DNA of 64,000 nt from Campylobacter sp. MIT 21-1684. Its GTDB lineage: Bacteria; Campylobacterota; Campylobacteria; Campylobacterales; Campylobacteraceae. The stretch is from assembly GCF_026241315.1 (NCBI RefSeq), contig NZ_JAPHNA010000003.1:1-64000 (forward strand), read 5' to 3'. The position numbers and the translations under genes were made by a program. This document shows, piece by piece, positions 35,138 through 45,172 of this stretch. Numbering within the stretch: position 1 is the stretch's first letter; each line of letters opens with the position of its first letter. The notes below the pieces were generated by a model. It was not told the origin of the DNA. It was given only the letters and a program-made list of their open reading frames with translations, and did not search any database.

Positions 35138-36355
35138 TTAAGTTGAAGCTACATTTAAAAAAATAGTAATAATAAGAGCGTTTGTGATATTACTGATAAA
35201 ACCACCTATTAAAGGCACAACAAAAAAAGCTAAAGGAGAATAGCGGAATTCAGAACAAACAGAACTCATAGTCGCCATAGATACAGGGACTGCCCCGAGT
35301 CCAAAACCACAATGACCCACACTAATAATAGCTGCGTCATAATTTTTACCACAAAGTCTAAAGGTAACATACACAACAAAAAAATAAATCAGCACAAGCT
35401 GCAAACATAATATAGTAAGAAGAGGCACTGCTAATGAAACCAATTCCCAAAGTTTCATCGTTATGATAGACAGTGATACAAAAAGAGCTAAACATACAGA
35501 TCCTACTATGGATATGCTTTCATAGAGAGCTTCTTTGTCTTCACTTTGAGACTTTTTATAGTCTAAAAATAGACGCATAAGGATACCGCCGAACATACTC
35601 ATTACGTGAAGAGGTAAATTGAGCGAAGGAAAAGCAAGGCGAAAAGCATAATACAAAAGCTCTCCAATTCCACAAGCTAAAAGCAATATAAAAACAGCAT
35701 TATGAGCTCTTTTTTGACTTACAAAATGCTGAATTTTTTTACTCATATTTGTTTGCTCTTCGGTTTGTATATATTCACAATTGTTTAATCTGTGTTTGAG
35801 TATCAATCTCCTGCCTATAGGTCCTGCCATAATACATCCAGCAACAAGTCCAAAAGTAGCCGAAGCAATAGCCACTTCTAAGGCTGCATCAGCACCCATT
35901 GAAACAGCAATAGGTGCAAAAGAAGCAGCATTTCCGTGCCCTCCTGTAAGAGGAATTGACCCAGCCATTAAAGCTATAAGAGGATTAATGCCCATAAAAA
36001 AGCCCACTTCTAAAGCCAAGATATTTTGAAAGATGGCTAAAAGTGCCGCCAAAAGAGTAAAAATGAAAATAAGTTTGCTTGATTTTTTAAGAAAAAGTAA
36101 GGAAGCACTTAAACCTGATGCTGCAAAAAAAACATTATAAAAAAACTGATTCAGTGTAGTATAGTCAAATTCAAACACCACCATTTCGCTTATATGTAGT
36201 ATAGTTGTAAGACCCGCAAAAAGTATGCCACCAACAACAGCTGAAGGAAGGCAATACCGTTTTAAAACATTAAATTTAAGGCGTAAATACTCTCCCACAA
36301 AAATAGCCCCAACAGCTATCATTAAGGTAGAAAACATTCCCGTTGAAACAATCAT
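35138..36355 (-). CDS. gltS: Sodium/glutamate symporter GltS family
   Basis: 405 residues from the ATG at 36355 (AGAGAG upstream). About 11-12 membrane helices. GltS repeats are visible: LPSAVVGGILFAGLT and MAGSIPLTGGHGNAASFAPIAVSMG, and the second half FGLGAVPVSMATMS with the paired GxGxG-like turns. Imports glutamate with Na+. Glutamate is a favoured Campylobacter carbon source. Single-gene unit, convergent with peb3. Confidence 0.9.
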   Translation of the reverse strand: MIVSTGMFSTLMIAVGAIFVGEYLRLKFNVLKRYCLPSAVVGGILFAGLTTILHISEMVVFEFDYTTLNQFFYNVFFAASGLSASLLFLKKSSKLIFIFTLLAALLAIFQNILALEVGFFMGINPLIALMAGSIPLTGGHGNAASFAPIAVSMGADAALEVAIASATFGLVAGCIMAGPIGRRLILKHRLNNCEYIQTEEQTNMSKKIQHFVSQKRAHNAVFILLLACGIGELLYYAFRLAFPSLNLPLHVMSMFGGILMRLFLDYKKSQSEDKEALYESISIVGSVCLALFVSLSIITMKLWELVSLAVPLLTILCLQLVLIYFFVVYVTFRLCGKNYDAAIISVGHCGFGLGAVPVSMATMSSVCSEFRYSPLAFFVVPLIGGFISNITNALIITIFLNVAST

Positions 36356-36515
36356 TTTTTCTCTCTTATAGTGTAATATCAATGTTTAAGTATATAAAAA
36401 AGAAGCAAAAAATGTATTAAACTTCATTCTTTATTTTTTGAAGTGTTACTTTAAGAAATTTTGAGATAAAAAATTCAGAAAATTACAATACAATTTTCTT
36501 CACATCAAGTTTTCA

Positions 36516-37139
36516 TTAACACTCTATAAGACTTATTCTTTGACGTTTATATTTACCTTCTTTTGCAACTCTAATTACAGCATTTGCATAGTTTTGGTAT
36601 GAAATTTTACTCTCCCCTTGCGCATTAGTTTGAAATTCCTCGCCTATAAGTTTATAATCAAGCGTTCTTTTTCCTTCATAAAAAATTGCTGCGGGAGAAA
36701 TGTAAAGCCAGTTTATAACATCATTTGTTCGCAAAAAATCTAACACTTCGGCTGCGGCTTTGGCTACACCTAAATATTCTTTCGGAAAATTAGGAGTATG
36801 CATTAATTGTAATGTATGTTCTTTATTCATATACAAACTCCCTGCTCCACCTACAACCATAAAAAGTGCTTTGTTATCTTGTAAAATATCGCAGAGGTGT
36901 TGAATATGCTTAAGATGTAAACTCAAATCTTGCCATTCTCCAAAACAATCAACGATAACATCAAAATCTCGTAAATCCTCTCTCTCAAGTGCAAAAATAT
37001 CTTTTACAATAACTCGTACCCTTGAATCAAATTCTGCTTTGTTTCTTATAAAAGCAGTAGTTTCTAAACCTTGTTCTAAGGCTTCATTTGTAACACTTCT
37101 TCCGCTTTTTCCATTAGCTGCTAAAACTGCTATTTTCAT
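36516..37139 (-). CDS. NAD(P)-binding Rossmann protein (NmrA/SDR_a5-like)
   Basis: 207 residues, atypical short-chain dehydrogenase. The dinucleotide loop is VLAANGKSGRSVTNEAL; mid motifs FDVIVDCFGEW and the segment VGGAGSLYMN; the catalytic area NWLYISPAAIFYEG has Tyr and Ser but not the classical YxxxK. Likely binds NAD(P) and acts as a reductase or redox sensor; substrate unknown. Monocistronic, divergent from lpxB. Confidence 0.8.
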   Translation of the reverse strand: MKIAVLAANGKSGRSVTNEALEQGLETTAFIRNKAEFDSRVRVIVKDIFALEREDLRDFDVIVDCFGEWQDLSLHLKHIQHLCDILQDNKALFMVVGGAGSLYMNKEHTLQLMHTPNFPKEYLGVAKAAAEVLDFLRTNDVINWLYISPAAIFYEGKRTLDYKLIGEEFQTNAQGESKISYQNYANAVIRVAKEGKYKRQRISLIEC

Positions 37140-37310
37140 TATTTCTCCTCATTATTAAAATTGGTACAATACTATTATAAGAAAAATTTATACAATAAAA
37201 CAATATTCAATTTTTATAATTTCAGTTTAGTACAAATGGAGTAAGTTATGATTAGAATATGGATTGTAGAGAGTGTTTTTCATTGTAGATATGAAAATTG
37301 AGGATTTTTA

Positions 37311-38507
37311 ATGCGTACTTTTTTTGTTTGTGCCCTAGAGCCATCAGCCAATTTACATTTAAAAGAAGTTTTAAAAGTTTATCAAAAAGAATATGGTAAT
37401 TTTAGTCTTTTAGGTATATATGATGAAGCCCTGTGCAAGGAATTTAACTTACAAACAAAACCTTTTTACAGCTCACACGAATTTTCGGCTATGGGTTTTG
37501 TAGAAGTTTTACCTCTCATTTTTAAAGCTAAACGCGCCATAGCAGAACTCACGGCTTTTATTTTACAAACTGAAAAGCTAAAGACAACAGAAACTTTTAA
37601 TAGTAGTGATTTAAAACAAAGTATAGATGAAAATTTATCTCAATCACAAGATCAAAACATCAATCTTTCCCACAAGATCAATGCTGTTCTTTGTATCGAT
37701 TCGCCTGCTTTTAATATTCCCTTTGCGAAAGCTTTAAAAAAAGCTGGTTCAAAAATCAAAAGGATTTATTATATTGTACCTCAAGTTTGGGCTTGGAAGA
37801 AAGGGCGAATTCCTATAATAGAAAGCCATTTTGATGTTTTAGCTTCTATTTTGCCTTTTGAAAAACATTTTTTTAGCAAAAGCATTTATGTAGGACATCC
37901 TCTCTTAGATGAAATTAAAGAATTTAAAGCAAAAGAAGACGAAAAACTTCTGCTTTCAAAGAAAGAAAATGAAAAAATTATTGCTTTTTTACCCGGTTCA
38001 AGAAAGGCTGAAATTCAAAGTTTGATGCCTATTTTTAGAGTTTTAAGTGCAAATTTTAAAGGAAAGAAGATTCTTTGTGTGCCTCCTTTTCATTTAAGCA
38101 AACTTGAAATTTACGGTGATTTAGATGGCTTTATACTTAAAAGCGATACTCCAAAAGTACTTAAGGAAGCAGATTTTGCTTTTATTTGCAGCGGTACAGC
38201 CACTTTAGAAGCCGCTTTAGTAGGTACTCCTTTTGTGCTTTGTTATAAAGCAAGGACCATAGATATTTTGATTGCAAGACTTTTTGTAAAACTAAAGCAT
38301 ATAGGGCTTGCAAATATCATTTGCGATTTTGTAGGGAAAGAACCTCTTCATCCTGAATTTTTGCAACAACAAGTCAATATAAAAAAATTGCAAAATGCTT
38401 ATGATAAATATGATTATAAGGGATTTTTTGCCAAGGTCGATTTTTTAAAAACCTATTTACAATTTGGCAGTGCGAGAAAATTAGCTACAATACTTCACAA
38501 ACTTTAA
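37311..38507 (+). CDS. lpxB: Lipid-A-disaccharide synthase LpxB
   Basis: 398 residues, GT-B glycosyltransferase joining lipid X to UDP-diacyl-glucosamine. Signatures: N-terminal [78 protein letters not shown] and [21 protein letters not shown]. An insertion around residues 85-120 is Ser/Gln-rich and unlike E. coli. First gene of a long same-strand run that continues with greA. Confidence 0.95.
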   Translation: MRTFFVCALEPSANLHLKEVLKVYQKEYGNFSLLGIYDEALCKEFNLQTKPFYSSHEFSAMGFVEVLPLIFKAKRAIAELTAFILQTEKLKTTETFNSSDLKQSIDENLSQSQDQNINLSHKINAVLCIDSPAFNIPFAKALKKAGSKIKRIYYIVPQVWAWKKGRIPIIESHFDVLASILPFEKHFFSKSIYVGHPLLDEIKEFKAKEDEKLLLSKKENEKIIAFLPGSRKAEIQSLMPIFRVLSANFKGKKILCVPPFHLSKLEIYGDLDGFILKSDTPKVLKEADFAFICSGTATLEAALVGTPFVLCYKARTIDILIARLFVKLKHIGLANIICDFVGKEPLHPEFLQQQVNIKKLQNAYDKYDYKGFFAKVDFLKTYLQFGSARKLATILHKL

Positions 38508-38518
38508 AAGGAATAAAG

Positions 38519-39004
38519 ATGCAAAAAGAAGCAATGAGTCAATTTGGTTACGATAAATTAGTAAAGGAATTAAAAAATTTAAAGGATATTCAAAGACCTG
38601 CGGTTGTACAAGAAATCGACACAGCACGAAGCCACGGGGATTTAAAAGAGAATGCTGAATATCACGCTGCTAGAGAGAAACAAGCTCTTATTGAAAGTCG
38701 CATAGCAGAACTAAGTGAAATTTTGGCACGAGCTCAAGTCATAGACCCTGCAAGTTATAAACACGATAGTGTTAAATTTGGTTCGAGTGTGGTTATTATG
38801 GATTTGGATACAGAAAAAGAAAGCAAATACACTCTTGTAGGAACTTGTGAAGGGAATTTAGAGAAAGGTTATATCTCCATATCTTCGCCTTTAGCTAGAG
38901 CTATGCTTGGAAAAAGAGAAGGCGATGAATTTAAAGTACAGCTTCCAAAAGGAGAAAGTGAATTCGAAATTATCTCTGTTTCTTATGAGCCTTTACAATT
39001 TTAG
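38519..39004 (+). CDS. greA: Transcription elongation factor GreA
   Basis: 161 residues: N-terminal coiled coil with [35 protein letters not shown] including the DLKENAEY tip, and a C-terminal FKBP-like domain ending [24 protein letters not shown]. Rescues backtracked RNA polymerase. AAGGA lies 7 bases upstream of the ATG. Follows lpxB by 11 bases. Confidence 0.97.
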   Translation: MQKEAMSQFGYDKLVKELKNLKDIQRPAVVQEIDTARSHGDLKENAEYHAAREKQALIESRIAELSEILARAQVIDPASYKHDSVKFGSSVVIMDLDTEKESKYTLVGTCEGNLEKGYISISSPLARAMLGKREGDEFKVQLPKGESEFEIISVSYEPLQF

Positions 39005-39012
39005 AGTTTTGT

Positions 39013-39765
39013 ATGCAAAGTTGCATTCTTAAAGAAGGGGCGATTTTTATTGCAGACGCTCACGAAAATGAACACAGGCAGTGGTTTTGGGAATTTTTGC
39101 AAGCTTTAAAAAAAGGGCAAATCCACACTCCCCAACTTATTTTAATGGGTGATATTTTTGATTTGCTTGTGGGAGAAATTCATACTACTCACGATTTTGC
39201 AAAACCTTATATTCTGTTATTAGAAGAATTAGCAAAGGACATAGAAATTTTTTATTTCGAAGGCAATCACGATTTTAATCTCGCAACTCTCTTTAATAAA
39301 GTAAAAGTCTTCCCTTTTTCTTTGCAACCTTTCTATGCACTTTTACATACAAGTACAGGCAAAAATTATGATTTTATTCTTGCTCACGGAGATATTTTTT
39401 TAAATCCCCTCACTCAATTTTTTTTACAGACCTTAAGAAATCACATTTTGCTGTATTTTTTCAATTTTTTAAATACAATTTTTTGTGGTTTTTTTTCTCG
39501 ACAAATTCTCGCAAGACAAAGAAAAAAAAATCTTTTTTATCGCATAAAAAATTTTGGAAATTTTGCACGTCAAAGATACAAAAAATACAAAACAAATACC
39601 GCTTGGGTTGTAGAAGGACATTATCATCAAAATTATATAATCAATGAAGAAAAAATAAAATATTTTAACTTGGGTAGTTTTGCATATGAGGGAAGTTTTT
39701 TTAGAGTACAATATGAACAAGAAATCAAATTTGAAGAACTGAAGTTGAGGGGACAAAATGTTTGA
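39013..39765 (+). CDS. LpxH-type UDP-2,3-diacylglucosamine diphosphatase
   Basis: 250 residues, calcineurin-like metallophosphoesterase. The metal motifs are FIADAHENEHRQ, LMGDIFDLLVG, FEGNHDFNL, LAHGDIFLNP and EGHYHQNYII, the order of LpxH. It lies next to lpxB in the lipid A pathway, which supports hydrolysis of UDP-diacyl-GlcN to lipid X. The start motif has DAH where LpxH usually has DLH, so confidence in the exact substrate is moderate. Overlaps cheV by 8 bases. Confidence 0.8.
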   Translation: MQSCILKEGAIFIADAHENEHRQWFWEFLQALKKGQIHTPQLILMGDIFDLLVGEIHTTHDFAKPYILLLEELAKDIEIFYFEGNHDFNLATLFNKVKVFPFSLQPFYALLHTSTGKNYDFILAHGDIFLNPLTQFFLQTLRNHILLYFFNFLNTIFCGFFSRQILARQRKKNLFYRIKNFGNFARQRYKKYKTNTAWVVEGHYHQNYIINEEKIKYFNLGSFAYEGSFFRVQYEQEIKFEELKLRGQNV

Positions 39766-40717
39766 TGAAAATATCGTGAAAACGGGTTCAAATGAAATGG
39801 AGCTTGTCGATTTCCGTATCTTTAAGCAAGGACAGGACAAAATTTATGAAGGGATTTATGGAGTTAATGTTGCTAAAGTAAAAGAAATTATTAAAATTCC
39901 AAATCTCACAGAATTACCGGGTGTACCTGATTATATCGAAGGAATTTTTGATCTTCGTGGAGTCGTGATACCTGTTGTCAATCTTGCTAAATGGATGCAA
40001 ATCACTGAGCCAGAAAGTACTATGTTAAAGCCAAGAGTTATTATTACTGAATTTAGTAATATTCTTATAGGTTTTATTGTCCATGAGGCAAAAAGAATTC
40101 GTAGAATTAGTTGGAAAGATATAGAACCTGCGAATTTTTCTTCCGGGGGTGCAGGAGTGCTTGATAAAGGTAAAATTACAGGAGTAACTCGTATAGAAAA
40201 TGATGAAGTTTTGCTTATAGTCGATCTTGAAAGTGTGGTTGAAGATTTAGGAATTTATTCAAGTAAAACTGATATTGACTTTGATAAACTTCAAAAATTT
40301 AGTGGAACAGCTCTTATTTTAGATGATAGCTCCACAGCAAGAAAACGGGTTAAAGATATGGTGCAAAAATTAGGTTTACAGGTTATTGAAGCTCTTGATG
40401 GCATTGAAGGTTTGGCTAAACTTGAAGAACTTAGCAAACTTTATGGACCAAATTTATCTCAACAATTGAAAATTATTATTAGTGATGTTGAAATGCCTAA
40501 AATGGATGGTTTTCATTTTGCTGAACATATTAAAGAAGATGAAAGATTCAAGGGTATTCCTATAGTTTTTAATTCTTCACTATCAAATGAATATGTAGGT
40601 GAGAAAGCCATTGAAGAAACTGGTGGAGAAGGATATCTAGTGAAATTCAATGCGACTGATTTCTTTAGTGAGATAACTAAAATCTTAAAAAAACACCAAA
40701 CACAAGAACAGGGGTAA
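39758..40717 (+). CDS. cheV: Chemotaxis protein CheV (CheW-REC)
   Basis: 319 residues: N-terminal CheW-like domain (about 15-165, with EIIKIPNLTELPGVPDYIEGIFDLRGVVIPVVNL) and C-terminal receiver (about 185-315) with acidic pair LILDDSSTARKRV, phospho-acceptor IISDVEMPKMDG and Lys in YLVKFNA. It couples chemoreceptors to CheA and may act in adaptation. The start overlaps the phosphoesterase gene, and cheA begins 4 bases later. Confidence 0.95.
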   Translation: MFDENIVKTGSNEMELVDFRIFKQGQDKIYEGIYGVNVAKVKEIIKIPNLTELPGVPDYIEGIFDLRGVVIPVVNLAKWMQITEPESTMLKPRVIITEFSNILIGFIVHEAKRIRRISWKDIEPANFSSGGAGVLDKGKITGVTRIENDEVLLIVDLESVVEDLGIYSSKTDIDFDKLQKFSGTALILDDSSTARKRVKDMVQKLGLQVIEALDGIEGLAKLEELSKLYGPNLSQQLKIIISDVEMPKMDGFHFAEHIKEDERFKGIPIVFNSSLSNEYVGEKAIEETGGEGYLVKFNATDFFSEITKILKKHQTQEQG

Positions 40718-40720
40718 AAT

Positions 40721-43015
40721 ATGGAAGATATGCAAGAAATACTTGAAGACTTTTTGGTTGAAGCTTTTGAGCTAGTTGAGCAAATCGACCACGATTTAGT
40801 AGAGCTTGAAAATAGCCCTGAGGATTTAGAATTATTAAACAGAATTTTTCGTGTTGCACACACTGTAAAAGGTTCTTCAAGCTTTTTAAATTTTGATATT
40901 CTTACAAAACTTACTCATCATATGGAAGATGTACTTAATAAAGCAAGACACGGAGAGTTAAAAATAACTCCTGATATTATGGATGTAGTTTTAGAATCTA
41001 TCGATAAAATGAAAACTTTGCTTAATTGCATACGTGATAATGGAAATGATACAGCTATTGGTATGGATATAGAGCCTATATGTGCTAGACTTACAGGAAT
41101 TTCAGAAGGAGAGTTACCAACAGGGTCTGCTCCAAAACCAAATGAATCAAAAAAAGAAGAAGTTCCTCCTCCGATAGAGAAAAATAATGAACCAGAAGTC
41201 GATGTTAATAATTTAAGCGATTCTGAAGTAGAAGCTGAAATTGAACGGTTGCTTAAAGTAAGAAAAGCTGAAGATCAAGCAAGACGTGCTCAGAAAAAAC
41301 AAAATCCTACTCCAATGCAATCAAAAGCTCCTTTAAATAAACCGACAGAAGGTGGTGAGAAAAAAGTCCCAACTTCAGGCGGCGGTAGTGGTGGTATGGA
41401 TCAAACTATACGCGTTGAAGTGAAAAGACTTGATCATTTGATGAATTTGACAGGAGAGCTTGTTCTAGGAAAAAACCGTTTGTTAAAAATCTATGATGAT
41501 GTTGAAGAAAGATATGAAGGAGAAAAATTCCTTGAAGAACTAAATCAAGTTGTATCTCAATTAAGCATTATTACAACAGATGTACAACTTGCTGTGATGA
41601 AAACAAGAATGCAGCCTATTGCTAAGGTTTTTAATAAATTCCCAAGAGTTGTACGAGATTTGAGTCGTGAGCTTGGTAAGCAAATTGAGCTTGAAATTAC
41701 TGGTGAAGAAACAGAACTCGATAAATCTATCGTTGAAGAAATAGGCGATCCTATTATGCATATGATTCGAAATTCTTGCGATCACGGTGTTGAAGAACCG
41801 GCTGCTCGTGCAGCAAATGGCAAACCTGAAAGAGGCACAGTTCAACTTAAAGCATACAATGAAGGCAATCACATTGTCGTTGAAATTACAGATGATGGAA
41901 AAGGACTTGATGCAAATGGATTAAAAATGAAAGCTATCGAAAAGAATTTGATAACAGAAAAAGAAGCTGATCAAATGACTGATAAAGAAGCTTTTGCTTT
42001 AATCTTTAAACCGGGTTTTTCTACTGCCGCTAAAGTTACGAATGTTTCTGGTCGTGGTGTTGGTATGGATGTTGTTAAAACAAATATAGAAAAACTCAAT
42101 GGAGTGATAGAAATTGATAGTGAGCTTGGTAAAGGAAGCTCATTTAAGCTTAAAATCCCTCTCACTTTAGCAATTATTCAGTCCTTGCTTGTTGGAACTC
42201 AAGAAGAATATTATGCTATCCCGCTTGCAAGTGTTCTTGAAACTGTGAGAGTACCAATTGATGATATTTATACCATTGAAGGAAAAAATGTTTTACGTTT
42301 GAGAGATGAAGTGCTTTCACTTGTAAGACTTTCTGATGTCTTTGGAGTAAAACAAGTGCTAGAAAGCGGTGAACAGACTTATGTTGTAGTCATAGGTGTT
42401 GCTGAAAGCAAGCTTGGTATTATCGTTGATACTTTAGTTGGGCAAGAAGAAATTGTTATAAAATCTATGGGTGATTACTTACAAAATATTCAAGGTATAG
42501 CCGGTGCTACAATTCGTGGTGATGGTAGTGTTACTCTTATCATTGATGTAGGTGCGATGATGGATATGGCTAAAGAAATCAAGGTTGATATAAAAACTCA
42601 ACTTGAATCAGGAGCAAAAAAACCTAAAGAAAAACCTGAAGATTATAAAGTATTAATTGTCGATGATTCCAAAATGGATAGAACTTTAATGCAAAAAGCT
42701 TTAGAACCTTTAGGCGTAAGTTTAGTTGAAGCTACAAATGGAGTTGAAGCACTTAATATTATTAAATCAGGCGAACACGATATTGATGCTATGTTGATTG
42801 ATATTGAAATGCCAAGAATGGACGGATATACCTTAGCAGGTGAGATTAGAAAGTATTCCAAATATCGCAATCTTCCTCTTATTGCCGTTACTTCAAGAAC
42901 AAGTAAAACAGATCGCTTAAGAGGTGTTGAAGTAGGTATGACAGAATATATTACTAAGCCTTATTCTCCAGAATATTTGGAAAATGTGGTTCGAAAAAAT
43001 TTGAAACTAGGATAA
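40721..43015 (+). CDS. cheA: Chemotaxis histidine kinase CheA with C-terminal receiver
   Basis: 764 residues. HPt domain (about 1-105) with phospho-acceptor His47 in RVAHTVKGSS. A charged low-complexity linker (about 125-230, ending GGGSGGMDQT) stands where a P2 CheY-binding domain would be. P3 dimerisation helix, P4 kinase with MIRNSCDHGVE (N box), DDGKGLD (G1), GRGVGMDVVK (G2). P5 CheW-like domain (about 490-620), and a receiver (about 645-764) with VDDSKMD and IDIEMPRMDG. The CheA-REC fusion is standard in Campylobacter. Confidence 0.97.
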   Translation: MEDMQEILEDFLVEAFELVEQIDHDLVELENSPEDLELLNRIFRVAHTVKGSSSFLNFDILTKLTHHMEDVLNKARHGELKITPDIMDVVLESIDKMKTLLNCIRDNGNDTAIGMDIEPICARLTGISEGELPTGSAPKPNESKKEEVPPPIEKNNEPEVDVNNLSDSEVEAEIERLLKVRKAEDQARRAQKKQNPTPMQSKAPLNKPTEGGEKKVPTSGGGSGGMDQTIRVEVKRLDHLMNLTGELVLGKNRLLKIYDDVEERYEGEKFLEELNQVVSQLSIITTDVQLAVMKTRMQPIAKVFNKFPRVVRDLSRELGKQIELEITGEETELDKSIVEEIGDPIMHMIRNSCDHGVEEPAARAANGKPERGTVQLKAYNEGNHIVVEITDDGKGLDANGLKMKAIEKNLITEKEADQMTDKEAFALIFKPGFSTAAKVTNVSGRGVGMDVVKTNIEKLNGVIEIDSELGKGSSFKLKIPLTLAIIQSLLVGTQEEYYAIPLASVLETVRVPIDDIYTIEGKNVLRLRDEVLSLVRLSDVFGVKQVLESGEQTYVVVIGVAESKLGIIVDTLVGQEEIVIKSMGDYLQNIQGIAGATIRGDGSVTLIIDVGAMMDMAKEIKVDIKTQLESGAKKPKEKPEDYKVLIVDDSKMDRTLMQKALEPLGVSLVEATNGVEALNIIKSGEHDIDAMLIDIEMPRMDGYTLAGEIRKYSKYRNLPLIAVTSRTSKTDRLRGVEVGMTEYITKPYSPEYLENVVRKNLKLG

Positions 43016-43019
43016 GAAT

Positions 43020-43541
43020 ATGAGTAATGAAAAATTAGACCAAATTTTACAAAAGCAACAAGCTCAAATAGCCGGTCCTGATACAGAACATAAAGAAGAC
43101 GATGTTATTCAATTAGTAGGTTTTGTTGTCGGTGATGAGGAATATGCTATTCCTATTCTTAATATACAAGAGATTATAAAACCTATAGAATATACAAGAG
43201 TTCCTAGTGTTCCTGATTATGTTTTAGGTGTTTTTAATATGCGAGGCAATGTTATGCCTTTAATTGATTTAGCCCAACGTTTTCATTTAGGCAGTTCTAA
43301 AATGACTGCCCAGACCCGTTACATCGTCCTTCGTGGAGAAACTAAAGGAAGTGGTGTAGGTTGCAACGCAGGTTTTGTTATAGACAGATTAACAGAAGCT
43401 ATTAAAATTCATAGAAACAGAATTGATCCACCACCTGAAACTTTAATCAAAGATAAAGGAATGATCTACGGCATAGGAAAACGTGATGATAATATTCTTA
43501 CTATATTGAAAGTTGAAGCTTTACTCAAACGTGAATTTTGA
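43020..43541 (+). CDS. cheW: Chemotaxis coupling protein CheW
   Basis: 173 residues. The single CheW fold carries EYAIPILNIQEIIKPIEYTRVPSVPDYVLGVFNMRGNVMPLIDL. Links receptors to CheA. Starts 4 bases after cheA and overlaps serB by 4 bases (TGATG style), so cheV-cheA-cheW-serB-tal are translated as a tight string. Confidence 0.96.
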   Translation: MSNEKLDQILQKQQAQIAGPDTEHKEDDVIQLVGFVVGDEEYAIPILNIQEIIKPIEYTRVPSVPDYVLGVFNMRGNVMPLIDLAQRFHLGSSKMTAQTRYIVLRGETKGSGVGCNAGFVIDRLTEAIKIHRNRIDPPPETLIKDKGMIYGIGKRDDNILTILKVEALLKREF

Positions 43542-44167
43542 TGATAAAACTTTGCATTTTTGATTTTGATTCTACTCTAATGAATGGTGAAACCATAGAT
43601 TTTTTAGCTGCTGCTTATGGAGTAGGAGAAAAATCAGCCTCTATTACAACAAGGGCAATGAATGGTGAGCTTGATTTTTTTGAAAGTCTTTGTGAAAGAG
43701 TAAGTTTATTGAAAGGAATGTCTTACACACAAGTACTTCAAATAGGCAAAGAACTTCCTTTGATGAATGGAGCTTATGAACTTGTGGAATTTTTACATTC
43801 TAAAAATATTCTTATTGTTATCTTCAGTGGAGGATTTCACGAAGGGATAGATCCTGCTATGGAAAAACTTGGGATTAAGCTAGGTTTTGCAAATTATTTA
43901 CACAATAAAAACAACGCTGTAAGCGGCCTTGTTGGCGGAGAAATGATGTTTTTATCTTCTAAGGGTTTAATGCTTCAAAGATTAAAGAATTTTTTGAAAA
44001 TAAAAACAGAAGAAGTAATGTGCGTAGGAGATGGAGCAAATGATATATCAATGTTTAAGGAAAGTGGGCTTAAAATCGCTTTTTGTGCAAAAGAAATTCT
44101 CAAAGCTAATGCAAGCTACTGTGTAGAAAAAAAAGATTTGAAAGAATTAATAGAATTTATAAAATGA
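43538..44167 (+). CDS. serB: Phosphoserine phosphatase SerB
   Basis: 209 residues, HAD superfamily. The DxDxT motif is FDFDSTLMNGETID; motif II is IVIFSGGFHEG; motif III/IV CVGDGANDISMF. Final step of serine synthesis. The N-terminal ACT-like extension of E. coli SerB is absent. The TGA of cheW lies inside its start region; the stop overlaps tal by 4 bases. Confidence 0.93.
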   Translation: MMIKLCIFDFDSTLMNGETIDFLAAAYGVGEKSASITTRAMNGELDFFESLCERVSLLKGMSYTQVLQIGKELPLMNGAYELVEFLHSKNILIVIFSGGFHEGIDPAMEKLGIKLGFANYLHNKNNAVSGLVGGEMMFLSSKGLMLQRLKNFLKIKTEEVMCVGDGANDISMFKESGLKIAFCAKEILKANASYCVEKKDLKELIEFIK

Positions 44168-45150
44168 AAAAATTTTCTCTTTGGTGTGATTTCATTGAAA
44201 GCGGTTTCTTAGAAAATGATTTCGCACAACTGCTCACTCAAGGCATCAACGGTGCTACTTCAAATCCAACTATTTTTAAAAATGTTATTGTCAATTCACC
44301 TTTTTATAAACAAAAAATTAGAAAATTAAAAGGAAAGAAAGCGAAAGAAATTTATGAAAATTTAGCTCTTGCTGATATACAAAAAGCAGCTGATAAACTT
44401 GCACCGAATTTCTTTTGTAATAATGATGGTTTTATTAGTATAGAAATTGACCCACGTTTTTCTGAAAATACCAGCTTGAGTCTTGGCGAGGCTAAAAGAC
44501 TTTTTACGAGTGTGGGCAGAGATAATGTTATGATAAAAATTCCAGCAACAAAGGCTTCTTATGAAGTGATGTTTGAATTAATGAAAATTGGTATAAATGT
44601 CAATGCGACTTTGGTTTTTTCTTTAGAACAAAGTCAAAAATGCCTTGAAGCTTTAAATGCCGGTTTAAAATATTTTCGCAAGATGAATCAAGTTTGCAAC
44701 TTTAGAACACCAAAAGCTGTTATTAGTATATTTGTGAGCCGTTTTGACAGACTTTTAAATGAAAAAGCTCTTGAAAAAAATCGTATAGGTGTGCTTAATG
44801 CAAACTTAGCTTACAATAATATAATAAGCAACGATGAACCAAATATACGCGCTTTATTTGCAAGTACTGGAGTTAAAGGTGATGATTTGCCAAAAGAATA
44901 TTATATCAAAGAACTTCTTTTTGAAAATGCCATTAATACAGCACCACTTGATGCTCTCTTTGCCTTTAAATCTGATTATGAACTGAAAAAGCCTTTAATG
45001 AATTTTGAAATTTACACCCAGCTTAATAAAATTATTAATCAAAATGAAAGGGAAAAAGCTTATAATATACTTTTAAATGAAGGTTTGGAGCAATTTTGTT
45101 TTGCGTTTGATGAACTTTTAAAAGAAGTTTATAACTACTCAAAACATTAA
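44164..45150 (+). CDS. tal: Transaldolase
   Basis: 328 residues, TIM-barrel enzyme of the non-oxidative pentose phosphate pathway. Motifs: NGATSNPTIFKN, the active-site Lys in NVMIKIPATKASYEVM, VNATLVFSLEQSQ, ISIFVSRFDRLLNE. Supplies erythrose-4-phosphate for shikimate and ribose phosphate in organisms with incomplete glycolysis. ATGA overlap with serB. Confidence 0.94.
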   Translation: MKKFSLWCDFIESGFLENDFAQLLTQGINGATSNPTIFKNVIVNSPFYKQKIRKLKGKKAKEIYENLALADIQKAADKLAPNFFCNNDGFISIEIDPRFSENTSLSLGEAKRLFTSVGRDNVMIKIPATKASYEVMFELMKIGINVNATLVFSLEQSQKCLEALNAGLKYFRKMNQVCNFRTPKAVISIFVSRFDRLLNEKALEKNRIGVLNANLAYNNIISNDEPNIRALFASTGVKGDDLPKEYYIKELLFENAINTAPLDALFAFKSDYELKKPLMNFEIYTQLNKIINQNEREKAYNILLNEGLEQFCFAFDELLKEVYNYSKH

Positions 45151-45172
45151 ATTCTGTTTTTGAAGGATTTTT

